A stretch of DNA of 23,934 nucleotides from Solimonas sp047605265 (lineage in GTDB: Bacteria; Pseudomonadota; Gammaproteobacteria; Nevskiales; Nevskiaceae), in assembly GCA_047605265.1 (NCBI GenBank), contig JASGFY010000051.1:1-23934 (forward strand), in the 5' to 3' direction. The position numbers and the translations under genes were made by a program. Below the pieces are notes generated by a model, which was not told where the DNA came from, ran no database searches, and saw only the letters and a program-made list of their open reading frames with translations. The stretch's first letter is position 1; the number at the start of each line of letters is the position of its first letter. Below are positions 15,744 through 22,461 of the stretch, one piece after another.

Positions 15744-16958
15744 TCAGACGTTTTCGACGCCCGCCACCGCAACCTGCTTCGACTTCGCCGGCGCACCCTC
15801 GGGCGACGCGAGGAAGTCGGCCATGAAACTCGCGTAGCGGTCTTCGGCTATCGCCGCGCGCATGCGCTCGGCCAGCTTCAGGTAGTAGTGCAGATTGTGG
15901 ATCGTGTTGAGGCGCGGCCCGAGCATCTCGTCGCAGCGGTCGAGGTGATGCAGATAGGCGCGCGAATAGTTCCGGCAGGTGTAGCAGTCGCAAGCCGGAT
16001 CGGGCGGTCGCGGGTCGTCGCGGTGCTGCGCGTTGCGGATCTTCACCACGCCTGCGCTGGTGAACAGATGGCCGTTGCGCGCGTTGCGCGTTGGCATCAC
16101 GCAATCGAACAGGTCAATGCCGCGCGCCACGCCCTGCACGAGATCGCGCGGCGTGCCGACGCCCATCAGGTAGTGCGGCTGGTCGGCCGGCAGTTCGCCG
16201 CCGATCGCGTCGAGCACGCCGAGGCGCTCCGCTTCCGGCTCGCCGACGGAGAGGCCGCCGATCGCGTAGCCGTCGAAACCAACCTCGCGCAGGCGCTGCA
16301 GCGACTCGCGGCGCAGGTCGACGTGCATGCCGCCCTGCACGATGCCGAACAGCGCGCCCGCGCCGAGCAGCGCCGGATCGCGTTCGGCGAAGCGTTGCAG
16401 CGCCGGCAGCTGCGCGCGCGTCTCCGCCAGCGCGAGGTGTTGCGTCTTGCAGCGCGCCGCCCAGCGCGCCGACAGTTCCATCGACTGGCGCGCCTGTTTG
16501 TCGGTCGCCGGGTACGGCGTACATTCATCGAACTGCATGATGATGTCCGAGCCGAGGCCATGCTGGACCTCGATCGAACGCTCGGGCGAGAGGAAGATGC
16601 GGTCGCCGTTGATCGGCGATGCGAACTTCACGCCCTCTTCGCTGATCTTGCGCAGGCTGGACAGCGACCACACCTGGAAGCCGCCGGAGTCAGTGAGGAT
16701 CGGCCCGTTCCAGCGCATGAAACCGTGCAGGCTGCCGAACTGCTGCTGGATCAGCGTTTCCCCCGGCCGCAGCATGAGATGAAAGGTGTTGCCGAGAATG
16801 ATCCCGCTGCCGACTTCGTGCAGTTCTTCCGGCGTGACGCTCTTGACCGTGCCGTAGGTGCCGACCGGCATGAAGATCGGCGTCTCGACGACGCCGCGGG
16901 CGAAGGTCAGGCGGCCGCGACGGGCGCCGCCGGATTGTTTGAGCAGTTCGAACTTCAT
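15744..16958 (-). CDS. tgt: tRNA-guanine transglycosylase (queuine tRNA-ribosyltransferase)
   Basis: This 404-residue enzyme exchanges the wobble G34 of GUN-anticodon tRNAs for the queuosine precursor preQ1. It begins MKFELL like its relatives; the frame is open further upstream, but family length supports this ATG although no Shine-Dalgarno is visible. Key residues are Asp90 in LTDSGGFQ, GDRIFLSPE, FDECTPYP, the nucleophile region GIDLFDCVMPTRNARNGH (280-297), and zinc ligands Cys323, Cys325, Cys328 and His354. Compared with the E. coli protein there is an insertion of about 20 residues between RWAARC and GALFGIVQGG (about 171-200). It is on the same strand as queA but separated from it by an opposite-strand gene. 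QueA acts on the product of Tgt. Confidence 0.97.
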   Translation of the reverse strand: MKFELLKQSGGARRGRLTFARGVVETPIFMPVGTYGTVKSVTPEELHEVGSGIILGNTFHLMLRPGETLIQQQFGSLHGFMRWNGPILTDSGGFQVWSLSSLRKISEEGVKFASPINGDRIFLSPERSIEVQHGLGSDIIMQFDECTPYPATDKQARQSMELSARWAARCKTQHLALAETRAQLPALQRFAERDPALLGAGALFGIVQGGMHVDLRRESLQRLREVGFDGYAIGGLSVGEPEAERLGVLDAIGGELPADQPHYLMGVGTPRDLVQGVARGIDLFDCVMPTRNARNGHLFTSAGVVKIRNAQHRDDPRPPDPACDCYTCRNYSRAYLHHLDRCDEMLGPRLNTIHNLHYYLKLAERMRAAIAEDRYASFMADFLASPEGAPAKSKQVAVAGVENV

Positions 16959-17036
16959 GGAGGACGGCGATGGCGAGGACGGCAGGAACGGCGAATCGTC
17001 GCGCATTGTCCCACGGCGACGGCCGCGGCGGACGCT

Positions 17037-17065
17037 TTGACAAGCGCCGGCGCCGTATCTACGGT
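17037..17065 (+). promoter_or_regulatory. Promoter of the DUF2937 gene
   Basis: A perfect TTGACA (17037-17042) is followed after 17 nt by TACGGT (17060-17065), which keeps the TA and final T of the -10 consensus. It lies about 40 nt before the start codon, in the 148-nt divergent gap between tgt and the DUF2937 gene. Confidence 0.5.
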
Positions 17066-17106
17066 GGCTGCGCCTTCCTGTACGCCCCATCGACGAGCTT
17101 GCCGCC

Positions 17107-17640
17107 ATGAACGTGTTCTTGGGACTGATCGACCGTCTGCTGTTCGTCGCCGCCTTCATCGTCGCGCTGCAGCTGCCGCAGTTCGTCGACCATTACACAC
17201 AGCGCTACGGCGGCTACCACCAGGCGCTCGCCGACAGCATGGCCGAATACCGGCGCAATGCCGACGAGCATTACGGCGGCGATCTCGACCAGCTGATCGC
17301 CGATCTCGAATCGGCGCCGTCGGCCGGCATCCACGACATCGGCCGCAAGCTCGCCGCCGATCGCGCCAAGGAAACCGAGATGCGGCACGGGCTCGACATC
17401 CTCGAGAAGGGCTCGCTCGTCGACAAGCTCTGGTATCTGTCGCGGCATCTCGATCGCGAGATCGCGCTAGGCACCTGGCTGGCCTTCACGCCGGGCCTGC
17501 CGCTGAGCAGCGAGGCGCTGATCTGTGGCCTCGCCGGCGCGCTCCTCGTCTGCGGCCTGTTCAATCTGCTGCGCTGGCTGCTCGGCATTCCGTTCCGGCG
17601 ACGCGCTGCGCGGGCCGATCTGTCCCTTCGCGTTCCCTGA
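17107..17640 (+). CDS. DUF2937 family membrane protein
   Basis: This 177-residue protein matches the DUF2937 family as I know it. It has a short N-terminal hydrophobic segment (about 8-24, LLFVAAFIVALQLPQF), then a hydrophilic helical middle (YGGYHQALADSMAEYRRNAD, HYGGDLDQLI). The C-terminal PGLPLSSEALICGLAGAL leads into a second membrane segment at about 138-162, followed by a basic tail. The function of the family is unknown to me. It probably has both ends in the cytoplasm with the helical middle in the periplasm, or the reverse. It sits on the opposite strand between queA and tgt, which normally adjoin. Its stop is one nucleotide from the queA stop. It has a good promoter but no obvious Shine-Dalgarno. 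Confidence 0.8.
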   Translation: MNVFLGLIDRLLFVAAFIVALQLPQFVDHYTQRYGGYHQALADSMAEYRRNADEHYGGDLDQLIADLESAPSAGIHDIGRKLAADRAKETEMRHGLDILEKGSLVDKLWYLSRHLDREIALGTWLAFTPGLPLSSEALICGLAGALLVCGLFNLLRWLLGIPFRRRAARADLSLRVP

Positions 17641-17641
17641 C

Positions 17642-18673
17642 TCAAGCCGGTGCCGGTTCGACCAGCATCGCATCGCCGTAACTGAAGAAGCGGTAACGCC
17701 CGGCAACCGCGTGGCGGTATGCCGCCATCATCCGCTCGTAGCCGCCGAACGCGCAGACCAGCATCAGCAGCGTGCTCTCCGGCAGGTGGAAGTTCGTCAG
17801 CAGAAGATCGATCACGCGGAAGCGGTAGCCCGGCGTGATGAACAGCCGCGTCTCGCCGCTCTGCGGCCGCAGCGTGCCGATCCGATCCTGCGCCGCGGCG
17901 GCCGACTCGAGCGCGCGCGTCACCGTCGTGCCGATGGCGACGACGCGCCCGCCGCGCGCGCGCGCCGCCTCGATCTGCGCGCAGAGCTGCGCGTCGACCG
18001 CGTAGCGCTCGCTGTGCATGCGGTGCTCGGACAGGTCGTCGACGCGCACCGGCTGGAACGTGCCGGCGCCGACGTGCAGGGTCAGCGTCGCCGTCTCGAT
18101 GCCGCGCCCGGCCAGCGCCTGCAGCAGCGCCGCGTCGAAGTGCAGCCCGGCGGTCGGCGCGGCGACGGCGCCGGGCTCGCGCGCGAACAGCGTCTGGTAG
18201 CGTTCGGCGTCGACGGCGTCCGGCGCATGCGCGATGTACGGCGGCAGCGGCAACCGACCGGCGCGTTCGAGAAACGCCGTCACGCCGTCGTCGTCGTCGT
18301 AGCGCAGCCGGAACAGATCGTCGTCGCGGCCCAGCACGGTCAGGCGCTCGTCGCCGACCTCGATCGTGCCGCCCGCCTTCGGCTTCTTGCTGACACCGAG
18401 CTGCGCGAGGAATTCGTGAGCATCGAGCACGCGCTCGACGAAGACCTCGACGTGGCCGCCGGTCGGCTTGCGCCCGAAGACGCGCGCCGGAATCACGCGC
18501 GTGTCGTTGAAGATCACCAGATCGCCCGGCGCCAGCAGGCCCGGCAGATCGATGACCATGCGATCGGCCAGTCCGCTTCCGACGTGCAGCAGGCGGCTCG
18601 CCGAACGCACGGCGGTCGGGTGCTGGGCGATCAACGCTTCGGGAAGCTCGTACGAGAAATCACTGCGGCGCAT
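17642..18673 (-). CDS. queA: S-adenosylmethionine:tRNA ribosyltransferase-isomerase
   Basis: This 343-residue enzyme transfers the ribosyl part of SAM to preQ1-modified tRNA to form epoxyqueuosine, the step after Tgt. It has the N-terminus RRSDFSYELPEALIAQHP, then LVIFNDTRVIPARVFG, GGHVEVFVER, the conserved APTAGLHF, HVGAGTFQPVR, EHRMHSE, NFHLPESTLLMLVCAFGG and the C-terminal RFFSYGDAML. The ATG at 18673 gives the expected start; the open frame runs further upstream into an IS remnant. No Shine-Dalgarno is seen. The IS3 remnant ends 50 nt before the start codon, so the queA promoter must lie within the remnant edge or in this short gap. It converges on the DUF2937 gene with one nucleotide between stops. 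Confidence 0.97.
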   Translation of the reverse strand: MRRSDFSYELPEALIAQHPTAVRSASRLLHVGSGLADRMVIDLPGLLAPGDLVIFNDTRVIPARVFGRKPTGGHVEVFVERVLDAHEFLAQLGVSKKPKAGGTIEVGDERLTVLGRDDDLFRLRYDDDDGVTAFLERAGRLPLPPYIAHAPDAVDAERYQTLFAREPGAVAAPTAGLHFDAALLQALAGRGIETATLTLHVGAGTFQPVRVDDLSEHRMHSERYAVDAQLCAQIEAARARGGRVVAIGTTVTRALESAAAAQDRIGTLRPQSGETRLFITPGYRFRVIDLLLTNFHLPESTLLMLVCAFGGYERMMAAYRHAVAGRYRFFSYGDAMLVEPAPA

Positions 18674-18723
18674 GAGGAAGGCGGGCGAAACGGCCGCGTA
18701 TTGTCGCAGAAGCGCGCATCGCC

Positions 18724-19130
18724 TGACCCGTCCTGAAATAGGTTGACCCCTATTGGGTAGACAGAAGTTGCGTAGATAGTGACGCCCGATGCACTGCATC
18801 GGGTGTTTTCATCTTGAGCGAAAGATGAGGTCGCTCGGTGTTATAGCAGGCGTGCGTCTTGGCCATCGGCAGATACGTGATGTCCGCCACCCACACCGGC
18901 TCGCTGCTTCGCGTGACCGTGCTGGCGCAGCCACACCAGCACCGTCATCGCCCCTGGTTTCCGTACCGCTCCTGCGCCTGCTTGTAGCTCAACTCGCTTT
19001 TTTCTACCGGCTCGACCACCGGCAGCTCTAAAGCCAGGCTGTAGTCCCACTGCGTCCGCTTGACTCCTTACTCTCATCAGCATCGCCTTTTCTCGGGTGA
19101 AAAGGGGTCAACTCAATTTAGGACGGGTCA
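18724..19130 (-). mobile_element. 407-bp internally deleted IS3-family remnant
   Basis: The ends are inverted repeats: TGACCCGTCCT...TTGACCCCT at 18724-18754 and its inverted match at 19100-19130. They agree at 26 of 31 positions and begin with TG as in IS3 elements. Between them lie fragments of orfA and orfB of an IS3-type transposase on the minus strand (see the pseudogene). A full element would be about 1.2-1.3 kb, so most of the interior is gone. No target-site duplication is evident at the borders. It sits between the ppiD terminator and queA. With both ends kept, it could still move in trans if a related transposase exists in the genome. Confidence 0.85.
18750..19077 (-). pseudogene. 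IS3-family transposase remnants (orfA and orfB fragments)
   Basis: The orfA part starts with ATG at 19077 (MRVRS), shifts frame, continues as KRTQWDYSLALELPVVEPVE and SELSYKQAQERYGNQGR, and shifts again into TVLVWLRQHGH, the usual helix-turn-helix region. It is then joined directly to orfB at EPVWVADITYLPMAKT, which holds the first catalytic Asp. A second internal deletion joins this to the C-terminal CYNTERPHLSLKMKTPDAVHRA, ending at the TAG at 18750-18752. The second catalytic Asp and the Glu of the DDE triad are lost, so no active transposase can be made. Confidence 0.88.
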
Positions 19131-19138
19131 CGGGCAAC

Positions 19139-19172
19139 AAAAAAGCCGCCCGCGATCGCTCGCGCGCGGCTT
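19139..19172 (-). terminator. Rho-independent terminator of ppiD
   Basis: On the minus strand, 27 nt after the ppiD stop, AAGCCGC and GCGGCTT form the outer part of a long GC-rich stem with an inner CGCG/CGCG pairing. It is followed by TTTTTTGTT. This is a clear intrinsic terminator and would isolate ppiD from the IS remnant and queA. Confidence 0.85.
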
Positions 19173-19198
19173 GCACATCGAAACGCGGACGGATCGGT

Positions 19199-21127
19199 TT
19201 ACTGATCCGGCGAAGCCGGCGCTTCGGCCTGCGGCGGATTGACGATCTTCACCTTGATCCGGTCGGCGATGAACGCACGATACGCCTGGAACTCCTCGCC
19301 GGCGACGAGCTGGTTGAACTGGCCGGCCGCCGCGGGCAGCGCCTGCGCCGGTGGCGTGTCGACCTTGCGCAGCGCCACGACGGCGACGTTGCCGTTATCG
19401 AGCACCAGCGTGCTGTAGCTCGGCGTGTCGCCGATCGGGCGGGGCATCTTGAACACGGCCTCGACCAGCGTGCGGTCCTGATCGCGAGCGTCGCGGCGCA
19501 GCGCACCGGGCTCCTTGACCTCGACGTTTTTCGCCGCGGCCGCAGCCGCCAGCGTCTCGCCGCCCTTCACCGCCGCGAGCAGCGCATCGGCGTCGGCCTT
19601 GGCCTTGGCCTTGGCCTGCTCGGCGCGCAGCGCGCTGCGGATGTCGCCGGCCACTTCGCCGAACGCGCGCTGGCGCGGCGCTTCGTACTCGGCTTTGCGG
19701 ATCACCACGAGCTTGTCGTCGCCGACGGCCAGCGGCTTGCTGTTCTCGCCGTCCTTCAGCACCTCGGACGAGAACGCCGCTTCCTTGACCGCGTCGTTCG
19801 CGGCCAGGCCCTCGCCGCCGGCGCGCGTGAACCAGTCCGTCGTCTCGATCTTCAGGCCCAGCTCCTTGGCGACCGCATCGAGCGACGACGGATTCTCGAA
19901 GGCCAGCTGCTCGAGCTTGTCGCTGAGCTCCTGGAAGTGCTTCTGCTTCTCGCGGTTGCGGTACAGCTCGACCAGCTCGGCCTGCACGTCGGCGTCGGCG
20001 AACGGCTTGACGGCCGCCGGCTTGATCTCGTCGACGTGGATGATGTGCCAGCCAAACTCGGTCTCGACCGGCGCGCTGGTCTCGCCGTCCTTCAATGCCC
20101 ACAGCGCCTTCTCGAAGCTCGACGGCATCTGGCCGCGCTTCAGCCAGCCGAGATCGCCGCCCTTGGCCTTCGAGCCACCGTCGTCGGAATGGGCCTCGGC
20201 CAGCGCCGCGAAGTCGGCGCCGTTCTTCAGCTGCGCCGCCAGGTCCTCGGCCTTCTTCTCGGACACCGACTTGTCGGCGCCGAAATTGACCAGGATATGG
20301 CGGACCCTGCGCGTTTCCGCCGTCGTGAAACGGCTGTCCTTTTCGGCGTCGTAGATCACCTTGAGCGTATCCTGGTCCGGCACCGCGCCCGCGGCCGCGG
20401 CGTCCGGCGACAGCTCGACGTAGGCGAGCTTGATGCGCTCCGGCGCCATGTACTGGCTCTTGGTCTCGTCGTAGCGCTTCTGCACGTCGGCGTCGGCGAC
20501 CGTGATCTGCGCCTCGTACCTGGCGAGATCGAACAAGGCATAGCCGGCCTCGCGCTGCTGCTCGGCGAGCTGCATCAGCTGCTCGCGACCGGCGCCGTTC
20601 ATGAAGGCCGAATCGACGACCAGCTCGCGCATCTGGTCGATTTCCAGCGACTGGCGCAGCTGCGCCTCGAAGCGCTGCGGCGCCAGCTTCTGGCGGCCGA
20701 GCACCTCCCGGTAGGTTTCGGTATCGAACTTGCCGTCCTTCTGGAACACCGGGTACGACGACAGCTGCGTGAACACCAGCGCGTCGTTGGCGCGATAGCC
20801 GGACTTCTGCGCATAGCGGCGCAGCATCGCGTCCTGCGTCATGTCGTCGAGCACGTTCTGGCGGAAGCGGGCCTGGTCGAACTGGTCCGCGCGGAAGTTC
20901 TCGCCCATCAGCTGCAGATACTGCTGATAGCGCTGCTCGTAGGCGCGGCGGAACTGCGATTCTTTGATTTCCTCGCCGCCGAAGCGGCCGCCGATCTTGG
21001 CGATCACCGGATCCCCGCCGCCGGTCATGAACGACTCGACGCCCCAGAACGCGAACGGCACGACGATGATGGCGACAATGAAGCCGGCGACGATGCCCGA
21101 CGTGCGATCACGGATACTTTGCAGCAT
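19199..21127 (-). CDS. ppiD: Periplasmic chaperone / parvulin-type prolyl isomerase PpiD
   Basis: This 642-residue inner-membrane-anchored chaperone sits near the SecYEG exit and helps newly exported proteins fold. The N-terminus MLQSIRDRTSG is followed by a membrane anchor (about 11-29) and a SurA/PpiD-type chaperone region. The parvulin (PpiC) domain at about 271-370 contains RRVRHILVNF, GGSKAKGGDLGWLKRGQM and FGWHIIHVDEI. The remaining 270 residues form the C-terminal chaperone part. Length matches the family. Downstream is a strong terminator. Upstream, the usual neighbour hupB is absent, but an intrinsic-terminator hairpin lies 36 nt before the start. It is functionally related to secD, secF and yajC in the same window, since all assist export. 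Confidence 0.95.
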   Translation of the reverse strand: MLQSIRDRTSGIVAGFIVAIIVVPFAFWGVESFMTGGGDPVIAKIGGRFGGEEIKESQFRRAYEQRYQQYLQLMGENFRADQFDQARFRQNVLDDMTQDAMLRRYAQKSGYRANDALVFTQLSSYPVFQKDGKFDTETYREVLGRQKLAPQRFEAQLRQSLEIDQMRELVVDSAFMNGAGREQLMQLAEQQREAGYALFDLARYEAQITVADADVQKRYDETKSQYMAPERIKLAYVELSPDAAAAGAVPDQDTLKVIYDAEKDSRFTTAETRRVRHILVNFGADKSVSEKKAEDLAAQLKNGADFAALAEAHSDDGGSKAKGGDLGWLKRGQMPSSFEKALWALKDGETSAPVETEFGWHIIHVDEIKPAAVKPFADADVQAELVELYRNREKQKHFQELSDKLEQLAFENPSSLDAVAKELGLKIETTDWFTRAGGEGLAANDAVKEAAFSSEVLKDGENSKPLAVGDDKLVVIRKAEYEAPRQRAFGEVAGDIRSALRAEQAKAKAKADADALLAAVKGGETLAAAAAAKNVEVKEPGALRRDARDQDRTLVEAVFKMPRPIGDTPSYSTLVLDNGNVAVVALRKVDTPPAQALPAAAGQFNQLVAGEEFQAYRAFIADRIKVKIVNPPQAEAPASPDQ

Positions 21128-21162
21128 GCCTGTCTCTCTTGGCGCGGAGCGCTCTCATAACC

Positions 21163-21195
21163 AAAAGCCCGGCGTCGCCGGGCTTTTCTTTTTGG
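21163..21195. terminator. Strong bidirectional intrinsic terminator upstream of ppiD
   Basis: AAAAGCCCGGC and GCCGGGCTTTT form a perfect 11-bp stem around a GTC loop. On the + strand it is followed by CTTTTT and on the minus strand by the stem's own TTTT, so it could work in both directions. No gene that it would end is visible: ppiD starts 36 nt away reading outward, and the + strand has no gene before it. On the minus strand it would end transcription coming from the right toward ppiD. Confidence 0.8.
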
Positions 21196-21383
21196 TGGGC
21201 GGTCGGAGGGCAGCCTCTCAGCCACAAAATCGAATGGCCGGCCGAAAACTCTCATGACTCCGGCGCGGTCAAAAACCGAAACGAAATCATATACCGAATA
21301 GCCGACATTCTGCAGCCGTGGCGGCGCTCCGGCCACCGCGCCCTTCACCCTGCTTTCGCTCGCTGCACAGAACGGCGGCCGGA

Positions 21384-21412
21384 TCGAGCGCGGGCCGATG
21401 TTCCCGTATAGT
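21384..21412 (+). promoter_or_regulatory. Candidate promoter of the dehydratase gene
   Basis: TATAGT (21407-21412) matches five of six -10 positions. TCGAGC lies 17 nt upstream as a poor -35. The start codon follows about 45 nt later. The call rests mainly on the -10 box. Confidence 0.35.
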
Positions 21413-21456
21413 CCGGCGGGTTTCCGCCACGCTGCGCCGCACACGAAGGTCCGACT

Positions 21457-22431
21457 TTGCCCATCGACGACGCCGTGCTTCCCCTCGGATACGCCGACGT
21501 CCGTGCCGCCGCGGACCGCATACGGCCGTACGTGCACCGCACGCCCGTCCTTCGCTCCACGCGCCTCGACGCGCTGCTCGGCGTCCAGGCTTATTTCAAG
21601 TGCGAGAATTTCCAGCGCGTCGGCGCCTTCAAGGCGCGCGGCGCGCACAACGCCGTCTTTTCGCTGAGCGCCGAGGCAGCCGCGCGGGGCGTGGTCACGC
21701 ATTCCTCGGGCAATCACGCGGCGGCGCTGTCGCTGGCGGCGGCGAATCGCGGCATTCCCGCGTCCATCGTCATGCCGCGCAACGCGCCGCGCGCCAAGGT
21801 GGCGTCGGTGCGGCAACTCAACGGAGAAATCCATTTCTGCGAGCCGACGCTGCAGGCGCGCGAAGCGATGGCGGCCGAGCTGATGGCGGCCCGCGGCGCC
21901 CGGCTGATCCATCCTTACGACGATGTCCACGTTATCGCCGGACAAGGCACCGCGGCGATGGAACTGATCGAGGACGTCGCCGGGCTGGACGCCATCGTCG
22001 CGCCGGTGGGCGGCGGCGGCCTGATGGCCGGCACCGCCGTCGCGGCACGCGGCATGCGCGAGCACATCCGCCTCGTCGCCGCCGAACCCGCCGGGGCGGA
22101 CGACGCCTTCCGCTCGTGGCGCGACGGCATCCATGTGCGCCACAGTACGCCGGACACGATCGCCGACGGCCTGCGCACCACGCTCGGCGTCCACAACTTC
22201 GCCGTGCTCCGGGCGCTGCTCGACGACTTCATCACGGTCGGCGAAGCGGCGATCGTCGACGCGATGCGGCTCGTCTGGGAAATTCTCAAGATCGTCATCG
22301 AGCCGAGCAGCGCCGTCGCGGTCGCGGCCCTGCTCGACGGCGCCGAACGGCTCGGCCTGCGCGGCGCCAGGGTCGGCGTGATCCTGACCGGCGGCAACGT
22401 GGATCTGGACTGTCTGCCCTGGCAGGTCTGA
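21457..22431 (+). CDS. PLP-dependent threonine/serine dehydratase-like enzyme
   Basis: This 324-residue fold-type II PLP enzyme belongs to the group containing threonine/serine ammonia-lyase, serine racemase and hydroxyaspartate dehydratase. The PLP lysine is Lys59 in ENFQRVGAFKARGA. SSGNHA (83-88) and the phosphate-binding GGGG (185-188) follow, and the C-terminal LTGGNVD is intact. There is no C-terminal ACT regulatory domain, so it is the catabolic or racemase-like size rather than biosynthetic IlvA. The frame opens with a TTG that has GAAGGT upstream at good spacing; a GTG six codons in is the alternative start. It converges on dadA, with a hairpin between the stops. The choice between dehydratase and racemase cannot be made from the sequence. 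Confidence 0.88.
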   Translation: MPIDDAVLPLGYADVRAAADRIRPYVHRTPVLRSTRLDALLGVQAYFKCENFQRVGAFKARGAHNAVFSLSAEAAARGVVTHSSGNHAAALSLAAANRGIPASIVMPRNAPRAKVASVRQLNGEIHFCEPTLQAREAMAAELMAARGARLIHPYDDVHVIAGQGTAAMELIEDVAGLDAIVAPVGGGGLMAGTAVAARGMREHIRLVAAEPAGADDAFRSWRDGIHVRHSTPDTIADGLRTTLGVHNFAVLRALLDDFITVGEAAIVDAMRLVWEILKIVIEPSSAVAVAALLDGAERLGLRGARVGVILTGGNVDLDCLPWQV

Positions 22432-22432
22432 G

Positions 22433-22461
22433 GCCGCTGCCGGACGTCCGGCTCCGGCGGC
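22433..22461. terminator. Hairpin between convergent dehydratase and dadA genes
   Basis: The palindrome GCCGGACGTCCGGC is extended by outer arms GCCGC and GCGGC. It fills almost the whole 30-nt gap between the two stop codons. There is no U-run on either strand, so it may slow polymerase or protect 3' ends rather than act as a full intrinsic terminator. Confidence 0.45.

Larger units (their letters stand above)
21128..21456. other. 329-nt divergent gap between ppiD and the dehydratase gene
   Basis: This gap holds the hairpin at 21163-21187, a candidate + strand promoter at 21384-21412, and presumably the ppiD promoter, which I could not place. I see no gene, tRNA or further repeat in it. Codon-like GC bias is absent between about 21230 and 21300, where it is AT-richer. 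Confidence 0.5.

Noticed and set aside
18841..19083. An 80-codon minus-strand frame as a small independent gene
   Set aside because: It is a frameshifted reading of the IS3 orfA remnant. The true frames match transposase fragments.
19097..21160. A 687-codon + strand frame opposite ppiD
   Set aside because: PpiD on the minus strand has membrane anchor, parvulin domain and terminator. The + frame has no family features.
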